Source of the DNA: Actinotalea sp. Marseille-Q4924 | GTDB taxonomy: Bacteria; Actinomycetota; Actinomycetes; Actinomycetales; Cellulomonadaceae | Direction of reading: 5' to 3' | Assembly (NCBI RefSeq): GCF_916618755.1 | Contig: NZ_CAKAKB010000004.1 | Coordinates: 186,001-250,000 of the forward strand | DNA: 64,000 nt | Part shown: piece after piece, positions 17,648 to 26,681 of the stretch | How positions within the stretch are numbered: position 1 is the first letter of the stretch | Layout: each line of letters opens with the position of its first letter | Position numbers and translations under genes: made by a program | The notes under the pieces: generated by a model | Told to the model about the DNA's origin: nothing | The model's input: only the letters and a program-made list of their open reading frames with translations | Database searches by the model: none

Positions 17648-19726
17648 TCACGCGTCCTGTCGCCTAGAAGCTGCCGCCCCCTCCACCGAAGCCGCCTCCG
17701 CCGAAGCCGCCGCCGAATCCGCCGCCGCCCCGCCGAAGCCGCCGCCTCCGCCACCCCGAAGCCTCCGCCGAAGCCGCCGCCCCACCGCCGCCGCCGCGGG
17801 GATCGAGTCGATGAGGATGCCGCCGAGGATCATGCCGCCGACGTTCGGGCCCCCGTGGTACTGGGTCCGTGGCTGGTGGCGCAGCTCGTAGTCGTCGATG
17901 TCGGCGTGGGCGATCGCCTGCGCCTCCTGGGCGAGGCTCTCGGCGCGCTGGACGGTCGCGAGCGCCGTCTCGGGGTCGGTGCGCGCCTGGTCGCCGGCGA
18001 GCTGCAGGAGGCGCGCCGCCTCCGCGAGCCGCGTCCGCGCGTCCGGCCCGACGGCGCCGCGCCGCGTCGTGATGAAGTCGGCGGTGGCCCGGATGAGGGA
18101 GTCCACGCGCCCGAGCGTCTCGCCCAGGTGCTGCTCCGCCCGGCTGCGGCGCTCCGCCTCCTCCCGGTGCGGGGCCAGCGCGCGGTCCAGCTCCGCCTCC
18201 GCCTCGGTGATGGTGCGCAGCGCGGCGAGCGGGTCCCCTCCGCTCCGTGCGGCCTGCGCCCGCTCGATCGCGACGCGCGCCGTGTCGACGCGCGGGGCGA
18301 CCTCGCCGCTGCGCGGGGCGAGGCGGCGGGCGTCGTCGATGTCGGAGCTGATGGAGGCGATCGCGCGCTCGAGGCGCTGCGCCGCCGAGGCGAGGTCGGA
18401 GCCCGCGCGGTCGACGGCGTCCAGGAGCGTCACGGCCTGGCCGATCGCGTTCTCCGAGGCCCGCGCGAGGTCCACCGCGGCGGCGCGGTCGCCCGCCGCG
18501 AGCGCCTCCCGGCCCTGGCCGACGGAGACGCGCACCTGGTCCAGCAGGGCCTGGGCCTGGTCGGGGTTGGCCGTGACGGAGGCGAGCGCCTCCTGGGGGT
18601 AGGTGGCGGCGAGCTGCTCGAGCGCGCGTCGTGCCGCCGGGATGCGTCCCTCGATCTCCGCGGCGCGGGCCTCGTCGGCGTCGAGCAGCTCCGGTGCGCG
18701 CTTCTGGAGGTCCCGGAGCTCGTCGAACTTGTCGGTCTGCGAGTCCAGGCTCTCGGCGACCTCGCGGCACAGCGCGAGGACCTGCAGGGACACGCGCCGG
18801 ACGGTGGCGTCGTCGTCGGGGATCTCGTCCTCGAGCACTTGGCGCAGGTGGAACGCCTCCAGCACCTGCTTCTTGGCCCGCTCGAGCACCGCGCCGAACT
18901 CGCGCGTCGCCTCGATGCCGAACTGCGCCTGGGCGAAGCCGAGCTCCTGCTCCGAGGTGCGGACCGCGTCGTCGACGCGGACGAGGGCCGAGGCGGCGCG
19001 CCGGTCCAGCTCGTCGGTCGGCAGCGCCTCCAGCCCCTGCGCCACCGGCGCGGGCGGTCCGCCCGGCCCGCGACCGTCCGCGGGCCCGGACCTCTTCCGC
19101 CGCAGCGAGCGGACGAGCAGGACGCCGGCGATCACGGCACCACCGAGGAGGAGCAGGGTCACGAACCCCCCGAGGCCGCCGCCGTCGTCGACGGCCGGGG
19201 CCCCGGGAGGCGAGCCAGGGTCCGCTCCCGTGCCGGTGCCCGTGCTTGCTTCCCGCAGGCCGGTCGCTGCGGCGAGTGCCGCACCGGCCCAGTCGTTGGC
19301 GCTGAGTTCCGACCGCACCTGGGGCTCGATTTCAGAGATCGCCGCCCGGGCAGGTGACCCTTCCGCTGCACCGAAGAAGTAGTCACGGTCACCCACCGCG
19401 ACAGCAAGCAGGGTGTCGCGTCCACCGAGCCCCGACAACTCTGCTGTCTCCTGCCCCCACTCCGTGTAGGTGCGACCCGAGAAGTCCTCGACGAAGACCA
19501 CGTAGAGATCGATTCCTGCGTCGGTCGCGAGCCGGTCGACGGCCTCCTGGACCTCCGCGGCCTGACCGCCGAGCACGCCGGCCTCGTCGACCACCTGCTC
19601 CGTCAGGTCGATCGGCTCCGCGGCGCCCGCGGCGAGGGCCGGGCCGAGGGTGAGGAGCGCGGCGCCGGTCAGGGCGGTCGCGGCCCGGGCGGGCACGGTA
19701 CGGGCGCGGGTCCGGGCTGGGGTCAC
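17648..19726 (-). CDS. TPM-domain membrane protein with Gly/Phe-rich tail (apparent frameshifts at 3' end)
   Basis: As read, 692 residues from GTG 19726. A signal peptide (about 1-38) precedes a TPM domain (about 40-180; VVDEAGVLGG, DLYVVFVEDF, LLAVAVGDRDYFFGA), a transmembrane helix (GGFVTLLLLGGAVIAGVLLV), and a long coiled-coil region to about 640. The family normally ends in a Gly/Phe-rich tail closing GGGGGSF. Here that tail is split over three frames: four runs of four identical bases (17728-17731, 17754-17757, 17780-17783 and 17798-17801) each appear one base short. Adding one base to each gives an unbroken (G)n-F tail ending at the TAG 17664-17666 instead of the nominal stop at 17648. 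This is either sequence error or a disrupted tail. pspA follows. Confidence 0.85.
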   Translation of the reverse strand: MTPARTRARTVPARAATALTGAALLTLGPALAAGAAEPIDLTEQVVDEAGVLGGQAAEVQEAVDRLATDAGIDLYVVFVEDFSGRTYTEWGQETAELSGLGGRDTLLAVAVGDRDYFFGAAEGSPARAAISEIEPQVRSELSANDWAGAALAAATGLREASTGTGTGADPGSPPGAPAVDDGGGLGGFVTLLLLGGAVIAGVLLVRSLRRKRSGPADGRGPGGPPAPVAQGLEALPTDELDRRAASALVRVDDAVRTSEQELGFAQAQFGIEATREFGAVLERAKKQVLEAFHLRQVLEDEIPDDDATVRRVSLQVLALCREVAESLDSQTDKFDELRDLQKRAPELLDADEARAAEIEGRIPAARRALEQLAATYPQEALASVTANPDQAQALLDQVRVSVGQGREALAAGDRAAAVDLARASENAIGQAVTLLDAVDRAGSDLASAAQRLERAIASISSDIDDARRLAPRSGEVAPRVDTARVAIERAQAARSGGDPLAALRTITEAEAELDRALAPHREEAERRSRAEQHLGETLGRVDSLIRATADFITTRRGAVGPDARTRLAEAARLLQLAGDQARTDPETALATVQRAESLAQEAQAIAHADIDDYELRHQPRTQYHGGPNVGGMILGGILIDSIPAAAAVGRRLRRRLRGGGGGGFGGAAADSAAASAEAASVEGAAASRRQDA

Positions 19727-19896
19727 GGCTCGATCCTCGACCACGCGGGCGGTGCCCGCAACGAGTTGGCGCGCTGACCAGGCCGTGTTCGCGCAACGCG
19801 TCACGTGAGGGCCCCCGGGAACTGCGGGCCGCCGCCGTTCGTCCGCCCGCGAGCCGCCCGCGGTGCGCCCGGCGCCGGCCGCACGGTGCCGTGCGG

Positions 19897-21543
19897 TCAG
19901 GACTCCGGGACGAGGTCCTCCGCGTCGACGATCCGGTACGCGTAGCCCTGCTCGGCGAGGAACCGCTGGCGGTGCGCGGCGAACTCCTGGTCGACCGTGT
20001 CGCGCGCGACGACGGCGTAGAAGTGCGCCGTCCGGCCGTCGGCCTTGGGGCGCATGATCCTGCCGAGGCGCTGCGCCTCCTCCTGCCGGGACCCGAACGA
20101 CCCGCTCACCTGGATCGCGACCGCGGCCTCGGGCAGGTCGACCGAGAAGTTCGCGACCTTGCTGACGACGAGCCGGCGCACCTCACCGGAGCGGAACGCG
20201 TCGAAGAGGCGCTGACGCTCACGGACCGGTGTCTCGCCCGTGATGAGCGGCGCGTCGAGGTGGTCGGCGAGCAGCTCGAGCTGGTCGAGGTACTGACCGA
20301 TCACGAGCACCTGCTCGTCCGCGTGCTTGGCCACGAGCTGCTCGACCACGGTGTTCTTGCCGGGGGCCGACGCGGCGACGCGGTACTTGTCCTCCGGCTC
20401 GGCGGTCGCGTAGAGGAGCCGGTCGCGGTCGGGCAGGGTCAGCCGCACCTCGACGCACTCCGCCGGCGCGATGTACCCCTGCGCCTCGATGTCCTTCCAC
20501 GGCGCGTCGAACCGCTTGGGCCCGATGAGCGAGAACACCTCGTCCTCGCGGCCGTCCTCGCGCACGAGCGTCGCCGTGAGGCCGAGACGGCGGCGCGCCT
20601 GCAGGTCCGCGGTCATCCGGAAGATCGGCGCGGGCAGCAGGTGGACCTCGTCGTAGAGGATGAGGCCCCAGTCGCGGGCGTCGAGCAGCTCCAGGTGCGG
20701 GTAGACGCCCTTCCGCCGCATCGTCAGCACCTGGTAGGTCGCGATGGTGACCGGACGGACCTCCTTGCGGGCACCGGAGTACTCGCCGATCTCGTCCTCG
20801 GTCAGGCTCGTGCGCCGCAGCAGCTCGTCGCGCCACTGGCGCGCCGAGACGGTGTTGGTGACGAGGATGAGCGTCGTCGTCCCAGACCGCGCCATCGCGC
20901 CGGCGCCGACGAGCGTCTTGCCCGCCCCGCACGGCAGCACGACGACGCCCGAGCCGCCGTGGAAGAAGTTGTCGACCGCCTGCTCCTGGTACGGCCGCAG
21001 CGACCAGCCCTCCGTGACGAGGTCGATGGGGTGCGCCTCGCCGTCGACGTAGCCGGCGAGGTCCTCGACGGGCCAGCCCAGCTTGAGGAGGACCTGCTTG
21101 AGGCGCCCGCGCTCGCTGGCGTGGACCACGACGTCGTCGTCGTCCAGGCGCGCGCCGACCAGGCCGGCCGTCTTGCGGGACCGCAGGACCTCCTCCAGCA
21201 CCGGACGGTCCAGGGCGTGCAGGACCAGCCCGTGCGTCGGGTGCGAGACGAGCTGCAGGCGCCCGTAGCGCGACATCGTCTCCGCGACGTCGACGAGCAG
21301 CGCGTGCGGCACCGGGTACCGCGAGTGCTCGAGCAGCACGGAGACGACCTGCTCGGCGTCGTGCCCCGCGGCGCGGGCGTTCCACAGGCCGAGCGGCGTG
21401 AGCCGGTAGGTGTGGACGTGCTCGGGGGCGCGCTCCAGCTCGGCGAACGGCGCGATCGCGCGGCGGCACGCCTCGGCGGCGGGGTGGTCGACCTCCAGCA
21501 GGAGGGTCTTGTCGCTCTGCACGATCAGCGGACCGTCGGTCAC
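19897..21543 (-). CDS. DNA repair helicase XPB (Rad25-like), SF2
   Basis: 3'-5' helicase, 548 residues, bacterial XPB. An N-terminal domain of about 180 residues is followed by the helicase core: Walker A VVLPCGAGKTLVGAGAM, DEVH box ILYDEVHLLPAP, motif III GLTATLVREDGRED (the RED element of XPB), motif V NFSVDLPEA and motif VI GSRQEEAQRLGRIMRP. GTG 21543 starts the protein with the usual actinobacterial VTDGPLIVQSDKTLLLEV. The gene lies 103 nt downstream of the helicase-associated gene on the same strand, the standard partner arrangement. A role in nucleotide-excision-type repair or transcription-coupled processes is inferred from eukaryotic XPB. Confidence 0.95.
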   Translation of the reverse strand: MTDGPLIVQSDKTLLLEVDHPAAEACRRAIAPFAELERAPEHVHTYRLTPLGLWNARAAGHDAEQVVSVLLEHSRYPVPHALLVDVAETMSRYGRLQLVSHPTHGLVLHALDRPVLEEVLRSRKTAGLVGARLDDDDVVVHASERGRLKQVLLKLGWPVEDLAGYVDGEAHPIDLVTEGWSLRPYQEQAVDNFFHGGSGVVVLPCGAGKTLVGAGAMARSGTTTLILVTNTVSARQWRDELLRRTSLTEDEIGEYSGARKEVRPVTIATYQVLTMRRKGVYPHLELLDARDWGLILYDEVHLLPAPIFRMTADLQARRRLGLTATLVREDGREDEVFSLIGPKRFDAPWKDIEAQGYIAPAECVEVRLTLPDRDRLLYATAEPEDKYRVAASAPGKNTVVEQLVAKHADEQVLVIGQYLDQLELLADHLDAPLITGETPVRERQRLFDAFRSGEVRRLVVSKVANFSVDLPEAAVAIQVSGSFGSRQEEAQRLGRIMRPKADGRTAHFYAVVARDTVDQEFAAHRQRFLAEQGYAYRIVDAEDLVPES

Positions 21544-21646
21544 GCGGGCTCCTCGTGGTGGGGGATCGTCGGGTCTGGGTAACGCCCGGACCGGTGGGCG
21601 CTGTTCCCGGGCGGACGCCGCCGTTCCCGGCGGACGGCGTCAAGGG

Positions 21647-24187
21647 TCAGACCGGCGTCACGGAGGCGATCCGGTGCACGGCCACGGTCATCTCGGTCTC
21701 GCGCTCGGCGTCGACGACGCGCACCCGGCCGCCGTCGACGCGCACCGGGCGCACGCGGCGCCGCACCGGGACCCCGGCAGGGTCGACCATCTCGAGCCAC
21801 ACGTCGCGGCCCGCACCGGCGGCCTCGCGCAGCAGGTCCAGCCCGAGGACGGGGTCCGACGCGGCCGTCCCGGGGGCGCCGTCGTCGGCGGTGCCGGCGT
21901 CGCGGGCGCCGCCCCCGTCGGACGCCGCCGCCCGCTCCCGGCGGTCGACGGCGAGCAGGTCCCGCGCGACACGGTGCAGCCGCCGGTCCCGGGCGGCGGT
22001 CGCCTCCGGCGCGCCGACAGGCGCTCCCGCCGGCGCGGTCCGGCGGCCGCGCGCCGGCCGGACGCGGTGCGCCGTCGTGGCGCCGAGCACGACGTGGCCC
22101 GTGGCGTCCTCCGTGACGGGGGCGAGGCCGCGGTCGCGGAGCGCCGCCAGCAGAGCAGCGGGCGTCGCCTGCGCCGCGAGCACGGTCGGGGCGAGCCGGA
22201 GGAGGCCGAGCCCCCGCAGGGCCGGGTCCTCCGCGAGGCCCGCCAGCAGGGTGGGGTCGTCGGCGCGCACGTAGGACGACGCCAGCCCCACCCGTGTGCG
22301 TCCGTGCCGGCGCGCCGTGTCCAGCACGAGGTACTCCAACGGCTGGGGCACCCCCGAGCGGGCGTGACGCGAGAGGTCCGCGAGCAGGTCCTCGGCGGTC
22401 CGCCCGGAGTCGAGGGCCCGCCGCACCGACGTCTCCGTGAACCGGACGGTCAGGGCGGCGCCGCGCGACTCGACCTGCGCGGCGCCCTCGAGCAGGCCCC
22501 CGAGCCCGGGCGTCGGTCGTCCGGGCACGATTCCCGTGAGGTCCCCCTGGAGGAGCACCTCGTCGACGTCCGGCGGCAGCTGACCGGCCAGCGCGGCGGC
22601 CGGCCCGCTGAGGCCGTCGGTGGGGACGGGCGCGCCGTCGTCGTCGGCGAGCAGGGCGCGGCCCGCCGGGGACAGCGCCCCCGCGCCGAGGATGCCGAGG
22701 GCCGCTGCCTCCGTGAGGACGGCCTCGACGGCGTGCAGCGGGGGGACGGACCGCGGCGTGCGCCACCGGAGGACGTCGTGCACGGCGGCCGCCGCGGCCG
22801 CCGTGCCCTCCGGGAGGCCGGCGAGCACGTCGAGGACGGCGCGGCGCAGGCGCGGGGCCCACGGACGGCGCGACTCCGGGTCGAGGGCGGGTCGCAGGGC
22901 ACCCTTCTCGGTGCGGGTGCCGACGAGCCAGGCCGCCCGCTCGGACCGCAGCCACGCGACGGCCAGGTCCGCCCAGCGCTCGGTGGACGGCAGGGCGAGC
23001 CAGTCGTCGGCGGCCGCGGCGGGCGCCATCGCGGCGCTGTCCTCCCCGTCCTCGACGACGAGGCCCGCCGCGCCCGCGACCTCGACGACGAGCGCGGCGG
23101 CGTCCTCGGCCACCTCCAGCCGCTGGGCGGCGCGGCGCAGCTCGCGCGCGCCGATGCCGCCGGCTCGCAGCACGGGCGCCGGGTCCTCGCCCCAGAGCGT
23201 CACGAGCCCGGCGACGAGCCGGACGACCTCCTCGGCCTCACGGGCGGACTCGGCCGCGACCGTGCCCGCGCCGACGACGGGCCCGGTCACCTCCGGTGGG
23301 ACCTCGGCGCTGCGGTGCGTCCGCCCGCCCCGCAGCGCCAGGCCGATCTCGCAGGGGAGGACGACGTGCTGGGCGTCCGAGACCGCAAGGAGCCCGTGCC
23401 GCAGCGCCCACTCGACGCCGGCGCGCGCCGGCGACGGCCCGCCGGGCGCCGCGTCGGGGGAGCGGCCGACGGGCGGGCCCCAGGCGAGGGCGTCGAGCAC
23501 CGGACGGACGGCGGCCGGCGCCTCGGCGAGCAGGCCGTCGACGACGGCGGGTGCTGCCAGACGCGCGACGACGGCGGCGAGGAGGGTCTCCGGCGCCGGG
23601 TCGTCCGGCGTCGCGTCCGCCAGGGTGCTCCCGTCCACGCCCAGGGCGTCCGCCAGGCGGGCGAGCGCCGCGGGCGAGCGCCGTTCCAGGGAGGCCCGGA
23701 GCGTGGGGCCGAGGCCGGCCGGGTGCGGCCCGAGGACGTCGGCCAGGCCGGGCGCCGGGCGCAGGGCGACGTCGGCGGGCAGGTCCACCCAGGCGTCGTC
23801 GGGAAGGGGCGGGTCGGTCCACAGCAGGGCGGCGGTCAGCGCGGTCACCACGGCGGGGCGCAGCTCGGGCACGGGTGCGCCGATGGCCGCGGCGAGCTGC
23901 GCGAGGGTGACGCCGGTGCGTGGCGCGGGTGCGCCGGGCCGCGTGGCCCTCGAGGCGTCGGTCGCGGGAGCCGTCGTGCCGTCCAGCGCGAGGACGGCCT
24001 CCAGGGCCTGGAGGGTCGCCGCGTCCAGCGCGGCGAGGGCGCGGTCCAGGCTCACGCGGTTGGCCGCCCGGGCCGCGAGCGACCGGACGCTCGAGGGCGG
24101 CGGTGCGGCCAGGTCGGGTCGCACGGCGAGGAGCGGGACGAGGCCCGCCTCGCCGCGGACGCGCAGGGCCTGCGTGAACACGGACAT
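21647..24187 (-). CDS. Helicase-associated domain protein (XPB partner)
   Basis: 846 residues. It begins MSVFTQALRVRGEAGLVPLL, then LAVRPDLAAPPPSSVRSLAARAA, the hallmark start of the actinobacterial helicase-associated family found next to XPB. The C-terminal part (about 560-730) carries the Helicase_C_3/XPB-associated domain: DEVLLQGDLTGIVPGRP, ALTVRFTETSVRRALDSGRT, GRTRVGLASSYVRADDP and GLAPVTEDATGHVV. No Walker motifs, so it is not itself a helicase. A proline/alanine-rich low-complexity stretch follows. Presumably it is a loading or regulatory subunit for the XPB helicase encoded next; the exact function is not known. Confidence 0.85.
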   Translation of the reverse strand: MSVFTQALRVRGEAGLVPLLAVRPDLAAPPPSSVRSLAARAANRVSLDRALAALDAATLQALEAVLALDGTTAPATDASRATRPGAPAPRTGVTLAQLAAAIGAPVPELRPAVVTALTAALLWTDPPLPDDAWVDLPADVALRPAPGLADVLGPHPAGLGPTLRASLERRSPAALARLADALGVDGSTLADATPDDPAPETLLAAVVARLAAPAVVDGLLAEAPAAVRPVLDALAWGPPVGRSPDAAPGGPSPARAGVEWALRHGLLAVSDAQHVVLPCEIGLALRGGRTHRSAEVPPEVTGPVVGAGTVAAESAREAEEVVRLVAGLVTLWGEDPAPVLRAGGIGARELRRAAQRLEVAEDAAALVVEVAGAAGLVVEDGEDSAAMAPAAAADDWLALPSTERWADLAVAWLRSERAAWLVGTRTEKGALRPALDPESRRPWAPRLRRAVLDVLAGLPEGTAAAAAAVHDVLRWRTPRSVPPLHAVEAVLTEAAALGILGAGALSPAGRALLADDDGAPVPTDGLSGPAAALAGQLPPDVDEVLLQGDLTGIVPGRPTPGLGGLLEGAAQVESRGAALTVRFTETSVRRALDSGRTAEDLLADLSRHARSGVPQPLEYLVLDTARRHGRTRVGLASSYVRADDPTLLAGLAEDPALRGLGLLRLAPTVLAAQATPAALLAALRDRGLAPVTEDATGHVVLGATTAHRVRPARGRRTAPAGAPVGAPEATAARDRRLHRVARDLLAVDRRERAAASDGGGARDAGTADDGAPGTAASDPVLGLDLLREAAGAGRDVWLEMVDPAGVPVRRRVRPVRVDGGRVRVVDAERETEMTVAVHRIASVTPV

Positions 24188-24231
24188 CCGCACCACCTTA
24201 CGGCGGTGGCGCTACGAGGTCGGCGGCGGGT

Positions 24232-24819
24232 TCAGCGGCCGGCGAGGGCATCGAGGCCGCCGAGCGCGAAGGACGCGGCCCGGGTGGCCTCGCCGTCGGG
24301 GTCGCCACCCGCCTCGACCCGCTCGATGAGCGTCGCCGCGACGCCCTGGACGAGCGCCGACGCCCCCTCGAGGTCCGTCACGCCGAGCTCGCGCGCGGCG
24401 GCGTGCAGCGGCTCCGCAGCCGTCCGGTGCCCGCGGGCCAGGCGCTCGCGGGTGTCCTGCGGCAGGGGCGTGTCCCGCAGCGCCGCGGCGAGGAGGTGGT
24501 TGCCCTGCGCCGCGCTGAGCGCCGCGGCCCGAAACCATCCCCGGACCAGCTCCCGGGGCGAGGTGACCCCGGCGGTGGCGTCCTGCAGCGTCGCGGTCCA
24601 GCGGTCGAAGCCCTCCTCGACCAGGGCGACGAGCAGTGCCTCGCTCGACGGGAAGTAGGCGTAGACCGACGGCCGGGCGAGCCCCGTGCGCGCCGCCACG
24701 GCCGACACCGTCAGCGCGTGGCTGCCCTCGCCGACGACGATCTGCTCGGCCGCCCGCAGGACGTCGGCGCGGCGACGGGCGCGGTGCTCGGCGACGGTGG
24801 GTGCGGTGATCCGGGGCAT
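24232..24819 (-). CDS. TetR-family transcriptional regulator
   Basis: 195 residues. The N-terminal helix-turn-helix reads VLRAAEQIVVGEGSHALTV then SAVAARTGLARPSVYAYFPS (about residues 20-60). The C-terminal ligand domain is not assignable. It is divergent from a small membrane protein gene, and the 93-bp gap holds a -10 box TATGAT (24859-24864) for the latter. It probably represses itself and that neighbour. ATG 24819 is the only sensible start. Confidence 0.9.
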   Translation of the reverse strand: MPRITAPTVAEHRARRRADVLRAAEQIVVGEGSHALTVSAVAARTGLARPSVYAYFPSSEALLVALVEEGFDRWTATLQDATAGVTSPRELVRGWFRAAALSAAQGNHLLAAALRDTPLPQDTRERLARGHRTAAEPLHAAARELGVTDLEGASALVQGVAATLIERVEAGGDPDGEATRAASFALGGLDALAGR

Positions 24820-24912
24820 GGCGCGCCCAGTCTGCCACGCTTGCCGACATTGCGTTGCTATGATCTCGACGCCGCGTCGACAAGGCGCGTCCCCGACCCG
24901 AGGAGTACTGCT

Positions 24913-25254
24913 GTGGACTTCGCCCGTGACCTCCTGCTCGTGCTGCACATCGTCGGTCTGGCGTCGATCATCGGCGGCTTCCTCGTGCAGACGCGCTCGT
25001 CGCGCAAGCGGGTCGAGCCGGCGATGCTCCACGGCGCCCTGACGGCCCTGGTCACGGGCGTCCTGCTCGTGGGGGTGGCGGAGATGGGCGACGTCGACCT
25101 CAACCACGTCAAGATCGGCGTCAAGCTCGTCGTCGCGCTCGTCATCGCCGTCCTCGCGTGGCGGGGCCGCAAGGCGTCGTCCGTCTCCACCGGCGTCTGG
25201 GGCGCGATCGGCGGCCTGGCTCTCCTCAACGTCGTCCTCGCCGTCTTCTGGTGA
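24913..25254 (+). CDS. Small integral membrane protein (hypothetical)
   Basis: 113 residues with four hydrophobic segments: LLLVLHIVGLASIIGGFLV, LHGALTALVTGVLLVGVAE, VKIGVKLVVALVIAVLAW and GAIGGLALLNVVLAVFW. Function unknown. The first helix carries a conserved-looking His (LLVLHIVG), as in small membrane proteins that bind haem or ions, but that is speculation. GTG 24913 follows the AGGAG site at 24901-24905. It is divergent from the TetR gene, which probably controls it. Confidence 0.75.
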   Translation: MDFARDLLLVLHIVGLASIIGGFLVQTRSSRKRVEPAMLHGALTALVTGVLLVGVAEMGDVDLNHVKIGVKLVVALVIAVLAWRGRKASSVSTGVWGAIGGLALLNVVLAVFW

Positions 25255-25274
25255 GCGCCCCCTGACGCCCGCCG

Positions 25275-25317
25275 ACGGCGCCACGGCTGCAGCAGCACGC
25301 CGTGGCGGTGGCGCCGT
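25275..25317 (+). terminator. Hairpin terminator after the small membrane protein
   Basis: ACGGCGCCAC (25275-25284) pairs with GTGGCGCCGT (25308-25317), with further pairing inside the loop (ACGGC with GCCGT). It ends the TetR-controlled unit before the cold-shock operon. Confidence 0.7.
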
Positions 25318-25401
25318 TCGTCGTCAGGGAAACCGGCGGACCGCCCGCCCCGCGCCCGGTAGCCTGAGCAGGTCCCGTCCGCCGACACGACAGAGGTCCC
25401 A

Positions 25402-25785
25402 GTGCCCACCGGCAAGGTCAAGTGGTTCGACGCCGAGCGCGGCTTCGGTTTCATCGCCAGCGAAGACGGCGACGAGGTGTTCCTGCACGCCTCGGCGCTG
25501 CCGGCCGGCGTCACGGCCCCGAAGCCCGGCACGCGCGTCGACTTCGGCGTCGCCGACGGCCGCCGCGGACCGCAGGCCCTGTCCGTCAAGGTGCTCGACC
25601 CGCTGCCGTCCGTCGCCAAGGCGCACCGCAAGCCCGCCGACGACATGGCGATGATCGTGGAGGACCTCATCAAGCTGCTGGACAACGTCGGCAACGGCCT
25701 GCGCCGCGGGCGCTACCCCGAGAAGGGTGCGGCGTCGAAGGTCGCCACCCTGCTGCGCGCCGTCGCGGACGACCTCGAGGCCTGA
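25402..25785 (+). CDS. Cold-shock domain protein with C-terminal extension
   Basis: 127 residues. Residues 1-65 form a CspA-like nucleic-acid-binding barrel: PTGKVKWFDAERGFGFIAS (RNP1), DEVFLHASALP (RNP2). The extra 60 residues (HRKPADDMAMIVEDLIKLLDN, ASKVATLLRAVADDLEA) are helical and typical of the actinobacterial long form, not CspA itself. GTG 25402 is the start. Its stop overlaps the next start by one base (TGATG), so it heads an operon with DUF3027 and a sacsin-type ATPase. Confidence 0.92.
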   Translation: MPTGKVKWFDAERGFGFIASEDGDEVFLHASALPAGVTAPKPGTRVDFGVADGRRGPQALSVKVLDPLPSVAKAHRKPADDMAMIVEDLIKLLDNVGNGLRRGRYPEKGAASKVATLLRAVADDLEA

Positions 25786-26681
25786 TGCCCACCGCCACGA
25801 AGGACGCCGTCCTGGTCTCCGCCGTCGACCTCGCGCGCGCCGCCGCGGTGGAGGAGGCCGGCTCGCCCGACCTCGTCGGCGAGCACCTCGGCCTCGTCGT
25901 CGAGGGGGAGCGCCTCGTCTCCCACCGCTTCGCGACGACGGCGCTCGGCCAGCGCGGCTGGGAGTGGACGGTCACCGTCGCCCGCGTCCCGCGCGGCCGG
26001 ACGCCCTCGGTGTGCGAGGTGCACCTGCTGCCCAGCGACGACGCCGTCCTCGCCCCCACGTGGGTGCCGTGGTCCGAGCGGATCCGGCCCGGCGACCTCG
26101 GTACCGGTGACGTCCTGCCCCGCCTGCCCGACGACGAGCGCCTCGACCAGGGGTACGAGGCGGTCGGCGACGCCGACGCCGACGAGCTCGCCGTCTTCGA
26201 GCTGGGCCTCGGGCGTCCGCGGGTCCTGTCGCGCACCGGTCGCTCGGAGGCCGCGGAGCGCTGGTACGCCGGGTCCCACGGCCCCACCGCCCCGCAGGCC
26301 ATCGCCGCGAGCGCGCCGTGCTCGACGTGCGGCTTCCTCCTGCTCATGGCGGGGTCGTTGCGGACGGAGTTCGGCGTCTGCGCGAACGACTGGTCCCCGG
26401 ACGACGGCAAGGTCGTGAGCATGGACCACGGGTGCGGCGCGCACTCGGAGACGGACGTGCCCGACGGGCCGAGCGACTGGCCGGACCCGCCGTCGGAGCT
26501 CGAGCCGCTCGAGCTCGTCGACCTGGCGACGGTGCCTGGCCCTGTCGCGACGGAGGCCGCCGTCGAGGAGCCGGCGCCCGTCGACGAGACCGTCCCGGAC
26601 GAGGAGCCGGTGCCCGCGGACGAGGCCGTCCCCGCCGAGGAGCCGACGCCCGCGGACGAGACCGTCCCCGGCGAGGAGTGA
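25785..26681 (+). CDS. DUF3027 family protein
   Basis: 298 residues. The conserved part (about 1-225) ends in a cysteine cluster, CSTCGFLL, GVCANDW and DHGCGAHSE, that looks like a structural zinc site. The last 50 residues are an acidic, Pro-rich tail of near-identical units (PADETVPGEE, PADEAVPAEE), probably disordered. Function unknown; the family is actinobacterial. It is translationally coupled on both sides: TGATG with the cold-shock gene upstream and GTGA with the ATPase gene downstream. Confidence 0.85.
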   Translation: MPTATKDAVLVSAVDLARAAAVEEAGSPDLVGEHLGLVVEGERLVSHRFATTALGQRGWEWTVTVARVPRGRTPSVCEVHLLPSDDAVLAPTWVPWSERIRPGDLGTGDVLPRLPDDERLDQGYEAVGDADADELAVFELGLGRPRVLSRTGRSEAAERWYAGSHGPTAPQAIAASAPCSTCGFLLLMAGSLRTEFGVCANDWSPDDGKVVSMDHGCGAHSETDVPDGPSDWPDPPSELEPLELVDLATVPGPVATEAAVEEPAPVDETVPDEEPVPADEAVPAEEPTPADETVPGEE

